From: Cyanidium caldarium
Taxonomy: Eukaryota > Rhodophyta > Bangiophyceae > Cyanidiales > Cyanidiaceae
Reading direction: 5' to 3'
Assembly (NCBI GenBank): GCA_026184775.1
Contig: JANCYW010000011.1
Coordinates: forward strand, 248,001 to 312,000
Length of the DNA: 64,000 nucleotides
Position numbers and translations under genes: made by a program. The notes below the pieces were generated by a model. It saw only the letters and a list, made by a program, of their open reading frames with translations. It searched no databases and was not told where the DNA came from. This document shows positions 1-9,469 of the stretch, one piece after another; the first letter of the stretch is position 1; each line of letters opens with the position of its first letter.

Positions 1-46
1 ACCTCTCGGAGTGACCGGCTCGCCGTGCTACCCTCTATATCATACC

Positions 47-898
47 TCATTCTTCCAGCGGACCAAACCGTACAAATTCCACCACTTGCACCTCTTTGCC
101 CAGCGCCTCTTCGACGGTGCGCGGTCGCTGACCAGATGCGGCGTCCGCGGCACCCTCGGTCACCAGCGTCTGCTCCAACAAACAATGCTCTTCCGTAAAG
201 CTGCGCAACATACCACGCGCAATCTGCTGTTGGCGTCGCGGATCGGGCGTGGCCTGGATCGCTCGCGCTTCCGCCACCCGTTGCTCCCGCTCTAACACCG
301 CCGCATCCACTCGGTCGGCAGAGAGGAATGGCGGATTCATCGCCGCAATGTGCATCGCAATGTTGCGCCCCGACGGCGATGCACCCGACAGCGCCAACAA
401 CACACCCACCTGGGCGTTGTTGTGTAGGTACGCGTAGACGCGCCCAGTGCCCGCATTCGGCGCCTCCAGCACCGCCGACCGCGCCACGGTCACCTTCTCG
501 TTCACCGCGCCCATCGCCTGGTGCAGCTCCGGCTCCAGTCGCTCCAGCAGCTGTTCGTTATCGCGCACATGCTTCTCTATGAGCAGTTGCAGTCCACGCT
601 CGGCCACTTGTCGCACGCGGTCATGCCCGTGCACAAAGTCGCTCTCGCTGCACAACTGCAGCATACCCCCGACGCGCCCGTCATCCGATAGCCGCAGCGC
701 CACCAGCGCCTTTTGAGCCGATCGATTCGCTTTCCGCGCAGCCACGTGCGCTCCTCGTGCCCGCAACAACTCCACCGCCGCATCCAACTGGCTGTCCACC
801 GCCTCCAGTGCCCGCTTGCACTCCAGCACCGGTGCCCCGGTCGCATCGCGCAACTGCTTCACCAACGCCACCGCCACTCTTGCCGCCGCTGCGGTCAT
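47..898 (-). CDS. TSFM: Elongation factor Ts, probably mitochondrial
   Basis: EF-Ts is the nucleotide exchange factor that reloads EF-Tu with GTP in organelle translation. The N-terminal UBA-like helix pair is clear (KQLRDATGAPVLECKRALEA, about residues 13-32), followed by an SDFV segment matching the family TDFVxRN motif. The C-terminal end has the usual TVEEALGKEVQVVEFVRF tail. At about 283 residues it has normal family length. The frame is open to 913, but that codon is GTG; the first ATG is at 898. This leaves only about a dozen residues before the conserved domain, so any targeting signal must be short, although MTAAAARVAVALVKQLR is basic and could form an amphipathic helix. Red algal plastids normally encode their own tsf, so a nuclear copy is most simply mitochondrial (inference). 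It is divergent with POLD2. Confidence 0.85.
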   Translation of the reverse strand: MTAAAARVAVALVKQLRDATGAPVLECKRALEAVDSQLDAAVELLRARGAHVAARKANRSAQKALVALRLSDDGRVGGMLQLCSESDFVHGHDRVRQVAERGLQLLIEKHVRDNEQLLERLEPELHQAMGAVNEKVTVARSAVLEAPNAGTGRVYAYLHNNAQVGVLLALSGASPSGRNIAMHIAAMNPPFLSADRVDAAVLEREQRVAEARAIQATPDPRRQQQIARGMLRSFTEEHCLLEQTLVTEGAADAASGQRPRTVEEALGKEVQVVEFVRFGPLEE

Positions 899-1234
899 GC
901 TGAGAGGCGACACTGTGCAGAGCAGGGAGCAGGAGCGCAGTGGAGGTGCTTTCTCACGTCAAACGTAGGGGTGTCGTCGGTTTGTTGTTTCCTGCGACGA
1001 TCGCCTCAGCTTGGCTGCATGACGACCCGGCCAAACGACGTCGTGGCGCAGAAACGTTGCGGGTGGGCGCGTCCGTCTGTGGGAGGCGTTGCGCCCTCCG
1101 CTCCCCCACGAGAAACGCCCGGAAGGAGCACTGGACGCTCTGAATAGAGCTCAAGCAGGGTACACTTATCCTTCTCATGACTGCATAACCCAGATCCTCT
1201 CCACGCAACCGTTTCCCCTCTTCTGTGCCCGAGA
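899..1234. promoter_or_regulatory. Divergent gap EF-Ts / POLD2
   Basis: The 336 bp between two start codons facing away from each other presumably holds both promoters. I see no RNA gene, repeat or conserved coding frame in it. A pyrimidine-rich stretch lies just before the POLD2 ATG (about 1200-1225). Confidence 0.4.
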
Positions 1235-2581
1235 ATGGCCACCGACGAGAACGGACGGGTGGCGGGAACGGTTACGCAGCGTGCACACGCCGCCTACACC
1301 AATGACGACGCGGAGTGCGGCTTTGTGGAGGCGGAAGGCGATGGCGCCGTGCCCAATTTCTTCCAACAGTACAGTCAGACCTATTTTTGTCGGTTGGCGG
1401 AGGTGCGCCGCTTTTTCCAGCAGGCGGCACCCGACGCGTATGTGTCCCTGTCGGAGGTGCCAACGGGCACTGCCTCGACGGTGATCGGTGTCATCTACAA
1501 GCAGATGCCGCTCAAGCCGTCGGTGTTGCGGGAATATGCTGGTGACGTGATGCTGCCGGTGCCGGAGGTGAAGCGAGCGAATTACGTGTCCGACGAGGAT
1601 CGCGTGTTCATCGAGGACGAGACCGGACGCACCGAACTGTGTCTGGCGTCGGCCGGCGACAAGGACGGTTTGGTGAGCGGCGTGGTGATGGCGGTGCGCG
1701 GCACGCAGATGGAGGACGGTCGGTTGCGGGTGGAGGAGCTGCGCTATCCGCCGACCGCACCGCTGCCGCCGCCGCCGCCATCGACGACGTTGCCGAAAAG
1801 TGCCGACGGCTCGGTCGATACCGAACCGCTGTATGCGTGTTTCCTCTCCGATATCGATCCGACCGCTGCGCGCGCACAACTGCTGCTCGATTACCTCACC
1901 GGCAACCTGGGTATTGACTTGCCGCGCGTGCGCCGCATCGCTCGAGTTGTCATCGCCGGCAACATCGGCGATAGCGATGCCGCCGACGCTTTCTTGGCCA
2001 ACCTGGCGGCGTCGGTGCCGGTCGATTTGTTGCCCGGCGACCGCGACCCCGTGCGATCGGCATGGCCGCAGCGGCCCTTTCACCGCATCCTGTTGCCGCG
2101 AGCTGCCACCCCCGGCAAGACCGCCCTGACACGCTGCTCCAACCCGCACACCTTCACCCTGCACGGCCGCCGCTTCCTGGGCACCTCCGGTCAGAACGTG
2201 GACAACCTCATGCGCTTCTCCAGGGTCACCTCCACCACCGAGGCGCTCCACCGCCTGCTGCGGTATCGGCACGTGGCGCCCACCGCACCCGACACGCTCG
2301 TCTGCCAGCCGGTGTGGCGCCGCGACCCGCTCCTCATTCGACACCTGCCCCAGGTGTTCTTCAGCGGCAACGCCGACGCCTTTGCCGCCCAAACCGTATC
2401 CCTGCCGCTGCCATCGGCGATATCCTCCACCGACGCGGCTGCCATGGATACCGCGGCGCCTGCAGAATGCGCGTCCGTGTTGCTCCTCAGCGTTCCACGA
2501 TACGCGGCATCCGGCGCGGCCGTGCTCCTCGACTTGCAAACACTGCAAGTACAGCTGCTGCGAGTCGACGACCTGCCGTGA
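1235..2581 (+). CDS. POLD2: DNA polymerase delta small (B) subunit
   Basis: This is the regulatory B subunit of replicative DNA polymerase delta; it bridges the catalytic subunit to the other accessory subunits in the nucleus. Diagnostic motifs run in family order: VIYKQMPLKPSVL near residue 86, an OB-fold stretch ending in EDETGR, the inactivated phosphodiesterase domain from about 200, QRPFHRILLPRA, LGTSGQNVDNLMRFS near 315, the LLRYRHVAPTAPDTLVC segment, and HLPQVFFSGNADAF near 370. Its 448 residues compare with about 470 in animals. The start is the ATG just after a pyrimidine-rich leader. A short proline run (about residues 173-178) sits between the OB and phosphodiesterase-like domains. 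A long antisense frame on the other strand is a codon-bias shadow. Confidence 0.95.
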   Translation: MATDENGRVAGTVTQRAHAAYTNDDAECGFVEAEGDGAVPNFFQQYSQTYFCRLAEVRRFFQQAAPDAYVSLSEVPTGTASTVIGVIYKQMPLKPSVLREYAGDVMLPVPEVKRANYVSDEDRVFIEDETGRTELCLASAGDKDGLVSGVVMAVRGTQMEDGRLRVEELRYPPTAPLPPPPPSTTLPKSADGSVDTEPLYACFLSDIDPTAARAQLLLDYLTGNLGIDLPRVRRIARVVIAGNIGDSDAADAFLANLAASVPVDLLPGDRDPVRSAWPQRPFHRILLPRAATPGKTALTRCSNPHTFTLHGRRFLGTSGQNVDNLMRFSRVTSTTEALHRLLRYRHVAPTAPDTLVCQPVWRRDPLLIRHLPQVFFSGNADAFAAQTVSLPLPSAISSTDAAAMDTAAPAECASVLLLSVPRYAASGAAVLLDLQTLQVQLLRVDDLP

Positions 2582-2961
2582 ATAGGATGCCTTACGCCCT
2601 AGGCCTTTCGGTGTAGCCGCTCGGGCGCTCTGTGAGTTCCCGCAGCCCGCCTCGCCATTCTCGCGTTATTGGGTGTTCTAAAACGTCCCGCGGCCGCCCA
2701 ACAGGCGTTGAAGAGTGTGATTATTGTGCTTGCGGTTGCGCATGCACCGAGGCGTCTCCCTTTCGCACGCACATCCCGCCGGCATCGTCGCGACCGCGCC
2801 CGGTCTCTCCACGCAATGCCCGTTTTGTCACACGGAACGCGCATGGGTCACACGGAACGCGCGCCATTCGCGCACACGACACGGAGACATCCGCGCCCAG
2901 CACCGAGAGAGGGGGCTCGGTCTGACGCGCCGTTGCGGTGCTGCTCTCGACCCCGGGTTGC
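2582..2961. promoter_or_regulatory. Gap upstream of xylulokinase, with a 16-bp direct repeat
   Basis: The 380 bp between POLD2 and the kinase gene contain no coding frame I can support. The only structure noticed is a direct repeat, GTCACACGGAACGCGC, at 2827-2842 and 2847-2862, about 100 bp before the kinase ATG. It could be a doubled protein-binding site. Confidence 0.35.
2827..2862. repeat. 16-bp direct repeat, spacing 20
   Basis: GTCACACGGAACGCGC occurs twice without mismatch, separated by ATGG. Its position just upstream of a start codon suggests a regulatory site or a small local duplication. Confidence 0.6.
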
Positions 2962-4785
2962 ATGGGTGCCGAGGACGCTCTATACTTGGGACTCGACTTG
3001 AGTACGCAATCACTGGATGCGGTGGCGGTGGATATACGGCGGCCGCTGGAGAATATCTGGGAGCTGACGGTGGAATTCGACCGCGACCTGCCGCAATTCC
3101 ACACGCACCGCGGACACCACCGCGATGAGCGCACTGGGGCGGCAACGGCGCCGACGTTCATGTTTGTCGCGGCGCTGGATTTGTTGTTGGAGCGACTGCG
3201 GCAGAACAGTTTCCCGTTTGGGCGGGTGCGAGCGGTGGCCGTGGCCGCGCAACAGCACGGTTCGGTGTACTGGCAGCGGGTGTTACGGCTGGACCGCGAC
3301 GACGTCTTTGCGGACCCGCGGAAAAGCTTGCAAGAATTGCTGCGTGCTCCGGTGAACAGTTTCTCGGTGCTCGACGGGCCCATATGGGCGGACGCCTCTA
3401 CCACGCGCCAGTGTCGGCAGCTGGAGGCGGAGTTCCCGGGCGGCGCAGCGGGCCTGGCGCTGGTGACCGGCTCCCGCGCCTACGAACGCTACACCGCGGC
3501 GCAGGTGATTCGGCTCGCGCAGGAGCGACCAGACGCGTTCCAGTGCACCCGACGCATTCAGGTGCTGTCGGCGTTTATGACGTCGCTCCTGGCCGGGCGC
3601 TTTTGCGACGAGGACGTGGCCGACGCCAGCGGCACCCAGTGGATGGACATCCGCACGGTGTCGCCGCGCTGGCATCCGCAATCCCTCCTGGCCACCGAAC
3701 GAGCGGCGGGCGTGGCGCGCGCCGCGGTGCGGGATCGACTGGCGCTGCAGCCAGTGCTCACCAATACCGTGGCCGCCGACCATCTGGCACCCTATTACTG
3801 TCATCGATACGGCTTCTCGCGCACCGACTGCTGCGTCGTGACCGGCACCGGGGATAATCCGTCGTCGGCGGCCGGCCTGGCGCTGCAGCTGGGCGATCTG
3901 TGTGTGTCGCTGGGCACATCGGACACCGCGTTCGGGCGGTGCGCCAACGCCACCCCGCAGCTGGAGGCGCACGTGTTCCGCAGCCCGCTGGATCGATACG
4001 CGTTCCTGCCCATCCTGGTGTTTGCCAACGGGTCGCTGCTGCGCGAGGCGGTGCGCGGCGCCGACGCCACCTGGGAGGATTTCGAGGCGTGTCTGCAGCG
4101 CACGCCGCCCGGTAATCACGGTGTGCTGGGCATTTACGCGCGGGTGGATGAGATACTGCCGCGTCTGCCGGCCGGCACCGTGCAACTGGTGCGCGCCGAG
4201 CCGGTGTCGTCGAGCGAGGAGGACAAGGCGGCGTCGCAGAAGAAGAGGCGCCCGCTACCGCCACCGCGACTGCTGCCGTACGATCAAGCAGCGGCACCGC
4301 CGCACGATGTGCTGGTGCGTGCCGTGGTCGAGCAACGCGCGCTGGCCATCGCCCACCACGGCCGTAAAATCGGCTTGCAGATCCCGCCCCGACAGATATT
4401 GGTCACGGGCGGCGCGTCGCAATCGCCGGGCATTCGCCAGGTGCTGGCAGACACGCTCGGCGCCCCGGTGGCGGTGTTAGACACCGATGGTAGCGACGCG
4501 AGCGGTGCAGGCAATTCTGCCGTCCGCGGAGCGGCATTCCGAGCCGCCTACGTGGCCTTGCGTCGCGACGCCGCCGGCGACAGCTCGGTGATCGGTGACG
4601 ACATGTCCGCCTGGATGCGCGCCATCGGCGCGGTGCGGTATCGGGTGGTGGCCACGCCCGACCCGGCCGCCCACGCATACCTCCGCGACGTGATGGTGCC
4701 CGCGTACGGCGAGCTGGAAAAGTCGCTACAGGAGAGCATCGCCGCGACGACAGATGCAAAATCCGTCACCCGCTCCGACGGATAG
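2962..4785 (+). CDS. XYLB: Xylulokinase (FGGY family)
   Basis: The enzyme phosphorylates D-xylulose to xylulose 5-phosphate, feeding the pentose phosphate pathway. The first ATPase lobe opens with LYLGLDLSTQSLDAVAVD (about residues 6-23). The middle carries EDVADASGTQWMDI. The second lobe has GTGDNPSSAAGLAL near residue 293, whose Asp matches the catalytic base of the FGGY family, then CVSLGTSDTAF and a C-terminal ILVTGGASQSPGIRQVLAD adenosine-site motif. The length of 607 residues is closer to eukaryotic XYLB (about 530) than to bacterial XylB (about 490); a charged insert around SSSEEDKAASQKKRRP (about 415-430) adds to it. The frame opens at a GTG at 2938, but the ATG at 2962 starts directly before the kinase fold. 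No targeting peptide is obvious, so it is probably cytosolic. Confidence 0.93.
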   Translation: MGAEDALYLGLDLSTQSLDAVAVDIRRPLENIWELTVEFDRDLPQFHTHRGHHRDERTGAATAPTFMFVAALDLLLERLRQNSFPFGRVRAVAVAAQQHGSVYWQRVLRLDRDDVFADPRKSLQELLRAPVNSFSVLDGPIWADASTTRQCRQLEAEFPGGAAGLALVTGSRAYERYTAAQVIRLAQERPDAFQCTRRIQVLSAFMTSLLAGRFCDEDVADASGTQWMDIRTVSPRWHPQSLLATERAAGVARAAVRDRLALQPVLTNTVAADHLAPYYCHRYGFSRTDCCVVTGTGDNPSSAAGLALQLGDLCVSLGTSDTAFGRCANATPQLEAHVFRSPLDRYAFLPILVFANGSLLREAVRGADATWEDFEACLQRTPPGNHGVLGIYARVDEILPRLPAGTVQLVRAEPVSSSEEDKAASQKKRRPLPPPRLLPYDQAAAPPHDVLVRAVVEQRALAIAHHGRKIGLQIPPRQILVTGGASQSPGIRQVLADTLGAPVAVLDTDGSDASGAGNSAVRGAAFRAAYVALRRDAAGDSSVIGDDMSAWMRAIGAVRYRVVATPDPAAHAYLRDVMVPAYGELEKSLQESIAATTDAKSVTRSDG

Positions 4786-4878
4786 GATGCTAAAGGGAGA
4801 CGGACTCGGTAGAGAGTGAACCTTCGCAACGGCGATCGTCTGATCATGCCTAGGTACGCGTGCCGCTCTCGGCCCTCC

Positions 4879-6573
4879 TCACGCCATCTTCTCCTCGTCG
4901 TTGAGCGGATCACTGGGCAGCTCGACGCCCGCCTGACTCGCCTCCGTGGTCATCAACGGACCGTCGCGATAGACGTCGGCGTCGCGTCGGCTGTTGCGCG
5001 CCACCGACCCGTCCACCACCACGGCGCCGTGCGCAGTCGCTGGCAAGCCACCACCACCACCACCACTTCCGTTCGAGCCCCAACCGCGACCGCCGCGCCG
5101 CAGCCGCTCCTCTCGCAGGTGCATCACCACCACATAGGCGCACAGCGACGCCCACAGTCCGTACCGTCTCCACGATGCGTCCACCTGTACATCCCGCATC
5201 GACGGGCTCCAGCAGTGCCGATAATAATCGGTCGCCAGCACCGCGGCCGCCACCAACTGCAACGCCGGCCGCCATTCCCGAGTGACCGCCGTCGCCATGG
5301 CCCACCAGCGCGGTCGCGACGACGCGCCGGTCGCGACCACCGACACCCGCCGATGCCACTGCAGCAGCTGCAGCACCAACAGCGGCGGATACGTGAGCGC
5401 CAACAGAAACTGCACAAACAGGAAACTGGCCGGACTGACGATTTGCATCATCTGCAACGGGTCGGTGTGGCTCCACCACCGGAACACCAGGAGGTAGGCG
5501 GTGAACGCCGCGAAAAACAGGTTGCCCGCGGTGATCCACGGCGACGCCGTCAGCCAGTGCAGGTTGCGCGACAAGAACAGGGCGCACAATGCCGCCGGCA
5601 CCGCCAGCGAGCCGTACGTGAATAGCGCGGCAGAGGCGGTGGAGAAGCGCCCGCCCGCCCGCTGCATCAACGCCGCCATCCATTCCGCGTGATCGCTCAG
5701 CAGTTGGTGGATTTCCGCCCGCGCTTGCGGCAAGACGTCGGCAGTCGTTTTCTTCATCGCCTGCGTGTCGGAGGCGTTGCTCTGCAACCACTCGGTGAAA
5801 CTCAGGTCCTCGTCGCGGCGCTGCAGCGCCTCGAAAAGCTTGTGATAGCGCAGCGCCTGGGCGCGACAACGCCGGCTCACCTGCTCCAGGTCGCGGGCGC
5901 GTTGGCGGCTCGCTTCGCGCAGTTGCGCCAACTGGCGGCGACACGAGGCCGAGCCCGCGGTACCGGCACTGCTGGTGCTGGCGTCGCCCGTGGCCGATTC
6001 ACCGTCACCACCGCCCTCCTCGGCGATCCTCACCTCCTGCGTGAGCTGTTGCACGCGGTCGCGCAGGTTGCCGTGCAGCTGCATCAACATATCCCGCTCG
6101 CGCGACACCCGTCCCAACAACACGTTCAGGTCGTGATTCTCCGCGTCCAGTCGGCGATACTCCGCGCGCAACTGCTCCAACGACATCTTGTCCAGGTTGA
6201 CGAACGAGTTGCTCACGATGATGGAGCCGGCGCCAGTGTTGCGTACCGCGCTCTTCGGTGCGTCATAGTCGAGCCCGTTGTCGCTCACCAGAGGCGGCTC
6301 GGGAACGAACGGCCTCTGGCCGCTTTCGTACGCGTCCACCATCTGGGACACCAGCGGCGGTGCGTTCGCATAACCGTCGGAAGATACCGCGGCGCGCACC
6401 AACGCAGCCGGCCACCCACCATGAGAGAGGGCGGCACCGATGACAATCACTAGGGCTGCCAAGCACAGCAAGCGCATCGTTTTCCGGAGACCAGACCGTC
6501 TCCACGGCCGACGCCGCCCCGATTCGGCGCCGCGAGCTGCTGTCTCGAAGTCGATCCTCTCAGCGTTGGCCAT
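4879..6573 (-). CDS. Unknown membrane protein with coiled coil
   Basis: I do not recognise this 564-residue protein. A basic N-terminus precedes one hydrophobic helix (about 34-54, MRLLCLAALVIVIGAAL). A soluble segment follows with a long coiled coil (about 110-165, rich in LxxE/R heptads such as SLEQLRAEYRRLDAENHDL, and another at about 195-235). A C-terminal block of about six hydrophobic helices (about 305-480) ends in a charged, Gly-rich tail (a run of Gly from a CCA repeat near 5049-5068). The layout recalls TMEM120, but the His-His-Tyr signature of that family is not visible, so I do not assign it. The upstream GTG at 6615 was passed over for the ATG at 6573. It ends 93 bp from the converging xylulokinase gene. 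Confidence 0.7.
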   Translation of the reverse strand: MANAERIDFETAARGAESGRRRPWRRSGLRKTMRLLCLAALVIVIGAALSHGGWPAALVRAAVSSDGYANAPPLVSQMVDAYESGQRPFVPEPPLVSDNGLDYDAPKSAVRNTGAGSIIVSNSFVNLDKMSLEQLRAEYRRLDAENHDLNVLLGRVSRERDMLMQLHGNLRDRVQQLTQEVRIAEEGGGDGESATGDASTSSAGTAGSASCRRQLAQLREASRQRARDLEQVSRRCRAQALRYHKLFEALQRRDEDLSFTEWLQSNASDTQAMKKTTADVLPQARAEIHQLLSDHAEWMAALMQRAGGRFSTASAALFTYGSLAVPAALCALFLSRNLHWLTASPWITAGNLFFAAFTAYLLVFRWWSHTDPLQMMQIVSPASFLFVQFLLALTYPPLLVLQLLQWHRRVSVVATGASSRPRWWAMATAVTREWRPALQLVAAAVLATDYYRHCWSPSMRDVQVDASWRRYGLWASLCAYVVVMHLREERLRRGGRGWGSNGSGGGGGGLPATAHGAVVVDGSVARNSRRDADVYRDGPLMTTEASQAGVELPSDPLNDEEKMA

Positions 6574-6792
6574 AGCGTCGATACCGCTCCCACCAACCAC
6601 AGGACCCCGCAACACGGCCGCTCACACTTTCGCAATCACCCTGCACCCTTGTTCACCTCCCAGCACCGCCCAGTGCCCTTCTCCCGGCACCCCAAGCGTG
6701 TAACGTGCGACGGGTCCACCGCTCAGCGCCCGTTCGGCGTGTCTCGCGCCGGCCGCCGCGATGCACAGGTCACCGGAAGCGTCCTGTAGCGC

Positions 6793-7866
6793 ATGTTCAC
6801 TGGCAACCACGTCGGTCGAGGCAGACGTCCGGGGCGCGTGGAGCGTCCTGGGGGTTGTGGTGGTCTGGCGCGATGGCTCAGTGGCACTGGTGGAGGTGTG
6901 TGCTCAAGAGATCCGGCGTTGTCGTTCTTCAACTCACCAGGCGATGCGAGTCGCCGCGGTGGGTTCACCGGTGAGGCGCGAACCGCGTCAGCTCGGGACC
7001 GTCGGAAACGGCCCTGCCTCCCTCGCATGGTTCGCTTTAACCGAAGCGCGGTCACTCGATTGCTACGCGCTTGCATGCAGGAGGAGTCCGTCCGGGACGA
7101 TTTCTTCACGCAGTACGCTGCGCGGCCGGCCACGGTGTATTTGGTGGGCGCGGGGCCGGGACGGCCCGAGTTGCTGACGTTGCGGGCAGCGGCACTGTTG
7201 ACCACGGCCGAGGTGGTGTTATACGACGACCTGGCGGCGGAGCTGGTGGCGCCACCTGTCTTGACGGCATTGCAACGACAGCCGCAGCAGCAGCAGCGGT
7301 CGCCGCTCATCGAGAACGTGGGCAAGGCGGGCACCACGCAGACGGAAATCAATCGGCTGCTGCTGCATCACGCGGGGGAGCAGCGGCGCAGCGTGGTGCG
7401 GCTCAAATCGGGGGATCCGCTGGTGTACGGCCGTCTGAACGAGGAGGTGCGCTTTCTGCGAGAGCACCGCGTCGCGCACGAGGTGGTACCGGGCGTGTCC
7501 TCGCTCACAGCCGCGCCCGCCGCCGCCGGTATTTTCCTCACCGAAAAGGAATTCAGCCGCAGCTTCACGGTGCTCAGTGGCCACGACCCGGAAGCGCTGC
7601 CGTATGAGGCGCTGGGCGCTGCGCAACACACGCTGGTGTTGTTCATGGCCACGCGCACCCTCGGTGTCATCGCGCGCAACCTCCTGCGACTGGGTGGCCT
7701 GTCGCGCAACACCCCGGTGGCCATCTGTGATACCCGCATCGGCCTGCTGTGGTGTGGATCACTCGAGAACGCCGCCTACGACAACCTGTTGTTCAACCAC
7801 CTTGCCCCGGCGATTATCGTCATCGGCGATATCGCCGCCCAAGCGAAATACCAGGTGCCAGACTAG
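6793..7866 (+). CDS. UPM1: Uroporphyrinogen-III C-methyltransferase (SUMT)
   Basis: SUMT methylates uroporphyrinogen III at C2 and C7 using S-adenosylmethionine, giving precorrin-2 on the way to sirohaem, the cofactor of plastid nitrite and sulfite reductases. The tetrapyrrole methylase fold starts near residue 115 with VYLVGAGPGRPELLTLRAA (SAM loop), followed by ENVGKAG, RLKSGDPLVYGR and VPGVSSLTAAPAAAGI, all in the expected order and spacing. It lacks the NAD-dependent CysG dehydrogenase part, as in plant UPM1. The first 110 residues are Arg/Gly-rich and begin MF, fitting a red-algal-type plastid transit peptide. A second possible ATG lies at 7027 and would leave a shorter basic leader. Confidence 0.93.
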   Translation: MFTGNHVGRGRRPGRVERPGGCGGLARWLSGTGGGVCSRDPALSFFNSPGDASRRGGFTGEARTASARDRRKRPCLPRMVRFNRSAVTRLLRACMQEESVRDDFFTQYAARPATVYLVGAGPGRPELLTLRAAALLTTAEVVLYDDLAAELVAPPVLTALQRQPQQQQRSPLIENVGKAGTTQTEINRLLLHHAGEQRRSVVRLKSGDPLVYGRLNEEVRFLREHRVAHEVVPGVSSLTAAPAAAGIFLTEKEFSRSFTVLSGHDPEALPYEALGAAQHTLVLFMATRTLGVIARNLLRLGGLSRNTPVAICDTRIGLLWCGSLENAAYDNLLFNHLAPAIIVIGDIAAQAKYQVPD

Positions 7867-8398
7867 GGAGTGCCGTGTACCGCGCGTGGTGGTGCGTGAA
7901 CGTCTGCCTCGAGCACCCGGCGCTGTTCTGTCTGCCTACTCCCCGTCTCTGTCTTGCACTCGCACTGCCCAATTCCAATCTATCCCTTCTCATGCTCGGC
8001 CTCTGCCAACGCAGCTGCAACCCGATTCCTCTGTCAACGGTTCTCCTCGAGTCGCAACCACGTCGCCATCCCGCCGCCAGCATCCCTCGACGATGCACAA
8101 CGACCCGGTGGCGATGGCGCACCGGCGTCGCGCATCGCTCCGATTTCAAAATCGCGCGATCCGACGCGATCGCTGTCGCTTTTCGTGGCTCCGGTCTGCG
8201 CGTTGGTATGCTCGCTCCCGTGCCCACGGACGTCGTTGCCGTCTCCGAGAGTGCTGCTGCTCTCAGCCGTCTAGCCGATTTCTCGTATCCGACGCCTTCT
8301 CCAGTGATTCTGGCGGTACATACACCGTCTGCCGCCGTGGAATCTTCCCCAAATCTCCGCCCGTCTCCTCACCGTTTGTTCTCGGGCCTACACCGAGC
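7867..8398. other. 532-bp gap SUMT / TMEM97-like
   Basis: No gene is supported here. The reading frame of the downstream gene stays open through the gap and offers an in-frame ATG at 8093, which would add a 102-residue basic, Ser/Arg-rich leader to the EXPERA protein. I treat it as leader and promoter. Confidence 0.35.
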
Positions 8399-9136
8399 AT
8401 GGAGGCGCTGGCGTACTTTGTCTTCTTCTCCACGTTTCCGTTTGTGACGGTGTTGGTGGATCTGAGCACGTTGGGTATACCCAACTGGCCACCCGCGCAA
8501 CTGCCACTGTTGCCGCGAGTGCTGGACTGGTGGACGCGCACGTACGACCCGTTGATGGCGCGGGCGCCGGTGTGGTTTCGGGCCATGACCACCGTGGAGG
8601 CGCTGCTGATGCCGGCGTACAGCGTGCTGGCGCTGTCGGCGCTGTGGCGAAACTCCTATCCCCGGACGCTGCTGGTGCCCACCGTGGTGTTTGCCACCGT
8701 GTGTGTGTACTCGGTCGCACTGCTCGCCGCCGAGAACGTGTTCGGCCTGGGACGCACCTTGCGCGACGTCACCCTGCTGCCCTGGCTGCTCGGCTACCTG
8801 CCGTACGTTGTGGTGCCCGTGTTGTGGACGGCGCGCGTGACCCGCGCCATCCACAACGGCGGCAAGGTGCGCGGCGCTTCACGCATCGTGGCCACGGTGT
8901 CGCGGCGCGCCCGCAAACTCACCGCTAGCGACACGCCGATAACGCCCAAACCGACCACACCCAACGCCCACCACTCCGGTCGCAAAAGCGTCTCCCGCGA
9001 CCCCGCCCGCCGCCTCACCCCCACACCCCGCGTGGCCCGCCTGCGCATGGGCGAAGCCGAGATGCGCACACCGCTCACCACCCGCAGCGGTGCCGCCGTG
9101 AAAGAGATGCGCAAGAGCACCCCGCGTCCCCGCTGA
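8399..9136 (+). CDS. TMEM97/sigma-2 receptor-like EXPERA protein
   Basis: This is a four-helix membrane protein of the EXPERA superfamily (sterol isomerase EBP, TM6SF2, TMEM97). Evidence is the TMEM97 pattern YDPLMARAPVWFRAMTTVEA (conserved Asp-Pro-Leu, Pro-x-Trp-Phe and acidic residue of helix 2), then a hydrophobic helix, LLAAENVFG, and LGYLPYVVVPVLW as the fourth helix. TMEM97 is an ER protein linked to sterol handling and NPC1; that role is carried over from animals and is not shown here. The 245-residue chain carries an unusual tail of about 95 residues rich in Lys, Arg, Pro, Thr and Ser after the last helix, much longer than the short lysine tail of animal TMEM97. The start is the ATG directly before helix 1; an in-frame ATG at 8093 is an alternative. 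Confidence 0.8.
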   Translation: MEALAYFVFFSTFPFVTVLVDLSTLGIPNWPPAQLPLLPRVLDWWTRTYDPLMARAPVWFRAMTTVEALLMPAYSVLALSALWRNSYPRTLLVPTVVFATVCVYSVALLAAENVFGLGRTLRDVTLLPWLLGYLPYVVVPVLWTARVTRAIHNGGKVRGASRIVATVSRRARKLTASDTPITPKPTTPNAHHSGRKSVSRDPARRLTPTPRVARLRMGEAEMRTPLTTRSGAAVKEMRKSTPRPR

Positions 9137-9469
9137 GCATGAGGAACGCGAGGAGGAAGGCGGTGAATGTCTGCTTCGTGCAGACGCCCGGATGTCGATG
9201 AAGTACGTGGTGTGCTCGGCGACGGTGGCCCCTTTCGTGTGTGTGTGTGTGTGTGCTTCGATAAAGTCGAGTGTTTGGATATGATCCGAGTGCCTCCGTC
9301 TCCCGGCATCATCCTCGATGCGGGATGTGTGCCGCGGTGCGCGAACTCCGCACTGCAGCACCGCGTGGGGAGGTCGAGCTGGAGTGGGCGAACGGTACGG
9401 AGCGCCCGATCCATCAGCGCACCTGGAGTCGATAGCGTTTCCAGGGCATCGAATAGAGGAGCACCGTTG
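9137..9469. promoter_or_regulatory. Gap before MGL-family gene, with GT repeat
   Basis: The 333 bp hold a 19-nt GT dinucleotide run at 9237-9255 and no supported gene. The downstream frame is open through here from an ATG at 9167, but translation of a GT repeat near an N-terminus is less likely than a start at 9470. Confidence 0.35.
9237..9255. repeat. (GT)n microsatellite
   Basis: Nineteen uninterrupted alternating G and T bases lie about 215 bp before the preferred ATG of the next gene. Similar CA/GT tracts occur upstream of other genes in this window. Confidence 0.85.

Noticed and set aside
1175-2548. 457-codon frame antisense to POLD2
   Set aside because: Shadow of POLD2 codon bias; the sense strand has diagnostic POLD2 motifs throughout.
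4879-6573. Assignment to TMEM120
   Set aside because: Overall layout is similar but the conserved His-His-Tyr and other signatures of that family are not visible.
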